A stretch of DNA of 64,000 bases from Ziziphus jujuba (lineage: Eukaryota > Streptophyta > Magnoliopsida > Rosales > Rhamnaceae): positions 29,546,501-29,610,500 of the forward strand of contig NC_083380.1 of NCBI RefSeq assembly GCF_031755915.1. Direction: 5' to 3'. The notes beneath the pieces are model-generated. The model had not been told where the DNA came from. It did not search any database and was given only the letters and a program-made list of their open reading frames with translations. Each line of letters starts with the position of its first letter. Positions within the stretch are counted from its first letter, which is position 1. Positions 63,893-64,000 of the stretch are shown here, in pieces. The position numbers and the translations under genes are program-made.

Positions 63893-64000
63893 CACTAAGC
63901 AGAAAACAAAAAGGACAAGATGATAAAACTTCATATAAGAATCTAACCTGAATGGGTTTAGGATCAAATGAAAGAACCACTCCAGCTATCTCTGTAATCC
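63213..64000 (-). CDS. GLN1: Cytosolic glutamine synthetase (GS1), 3' exons; 5' part beyond the window
   Basis: Visible exons (minus): 63948 to beyond 64000, 63781-63818, 63506-63665, 63213-63365, coding for the last 134 or so residues of a family of about 356 aa. The enzyme joins ammonia to glutamate using ATP. The sequence shows [50 protein letters not shown] and [20 protein letters not shown], the glutamate- and ATP-binding motifs. The protein ends ETTILWKP and lacks the C-terminal extension of plastid GS2, so it is the cytosolic form. The residue before GDWNG is Gln, where GS1 usually has Pro; it is split across an exon junction. Introns in the visible part are short (82-140 bp), and one carries a long (TA)n run. 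Everything upstream lies outside the window. Confidence 0.96.
63850..63885. repeat. (TA)n microsatellite in a GS1 intron
   Basis: TA units with one ACGTA interruption, inside the 129-bp intron between 63818 and 63948. Confidence 0.93.

Overview
The window is nuclear DNA of a flowering plant, almost certainly a eudicot. It is AT-rich, its genes carry many GT-AG introns, and the gene content is plant-specific: a class XII LRR receptor kinase, PPR and PORR organelle RNA proteins, and cytosolic glutamine synthetase. The spaces between genes hold MITEs, a broken Copia element, poly-A/T tracts and AT/GA microsatellites. A rosid, perhaps Rosales, would fit, but the species cannot be fixed from sequence alone.

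Layout. 1-442 (minus): a frameshifted duplicate of the 3' part of the DnaJ gene that lies 8.2 kb further right. 954-2082: a complete hAT-type MITE. 2338-7232 (plus): a five-exon LRR-RLK with one frameshift. 7489-14016 (minus): an 11-exon plastid-type class A DnaJ, tail-to-tail with the RLK. 15615-16868 (minus) and 18100-19617 (plus): a divergent pair encoding a PORR protein and a PPR protein. 20557-22507 (minus): an 8-exon zf-4CXXC_R1 (CDCA7-like) gene. 24572-25994 (minus): a 5-exon NUDIX hydrolase. 26-36 kb: a long AT-rich space with a 130-bp tandem duplication and a decayed short-period array. 35952-46260 (minus): a 14-exon VPS3/TGFBRAP1-type gene with a hAT-type insertion exactly at one of its splice donors. 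46.4-50.5 kb: several large direct repeats. 51051-53531 (minus): a defective Copia element with recognisable LTRs, primer-binding site and polypurine tract. 56839-57081 (plus): a small gene for an unidentified 80-aa protein. 63213 to the right edge (minus): the 3' exons of cytosolic glutamine synthetase.

The exon models were read by eye from splice sites, reading phase and protein-family continuity. For every multi-exon gene the exon lengths and phases add up, except for the single missing base in the RLK. The genes are ordinary single plant genes with no operon-like link. The PORR/PPR pair may share a promoter region and both products probably act on organelle RNA. The most informative structural events are the tandem duplication that copied the DnaJ 3' end, the MITE just upstream of the RLK, and the hAT-type insertion whose target-site duplication regenerates a VPS3 splice donor. 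I found no clearly new multi-gene system.
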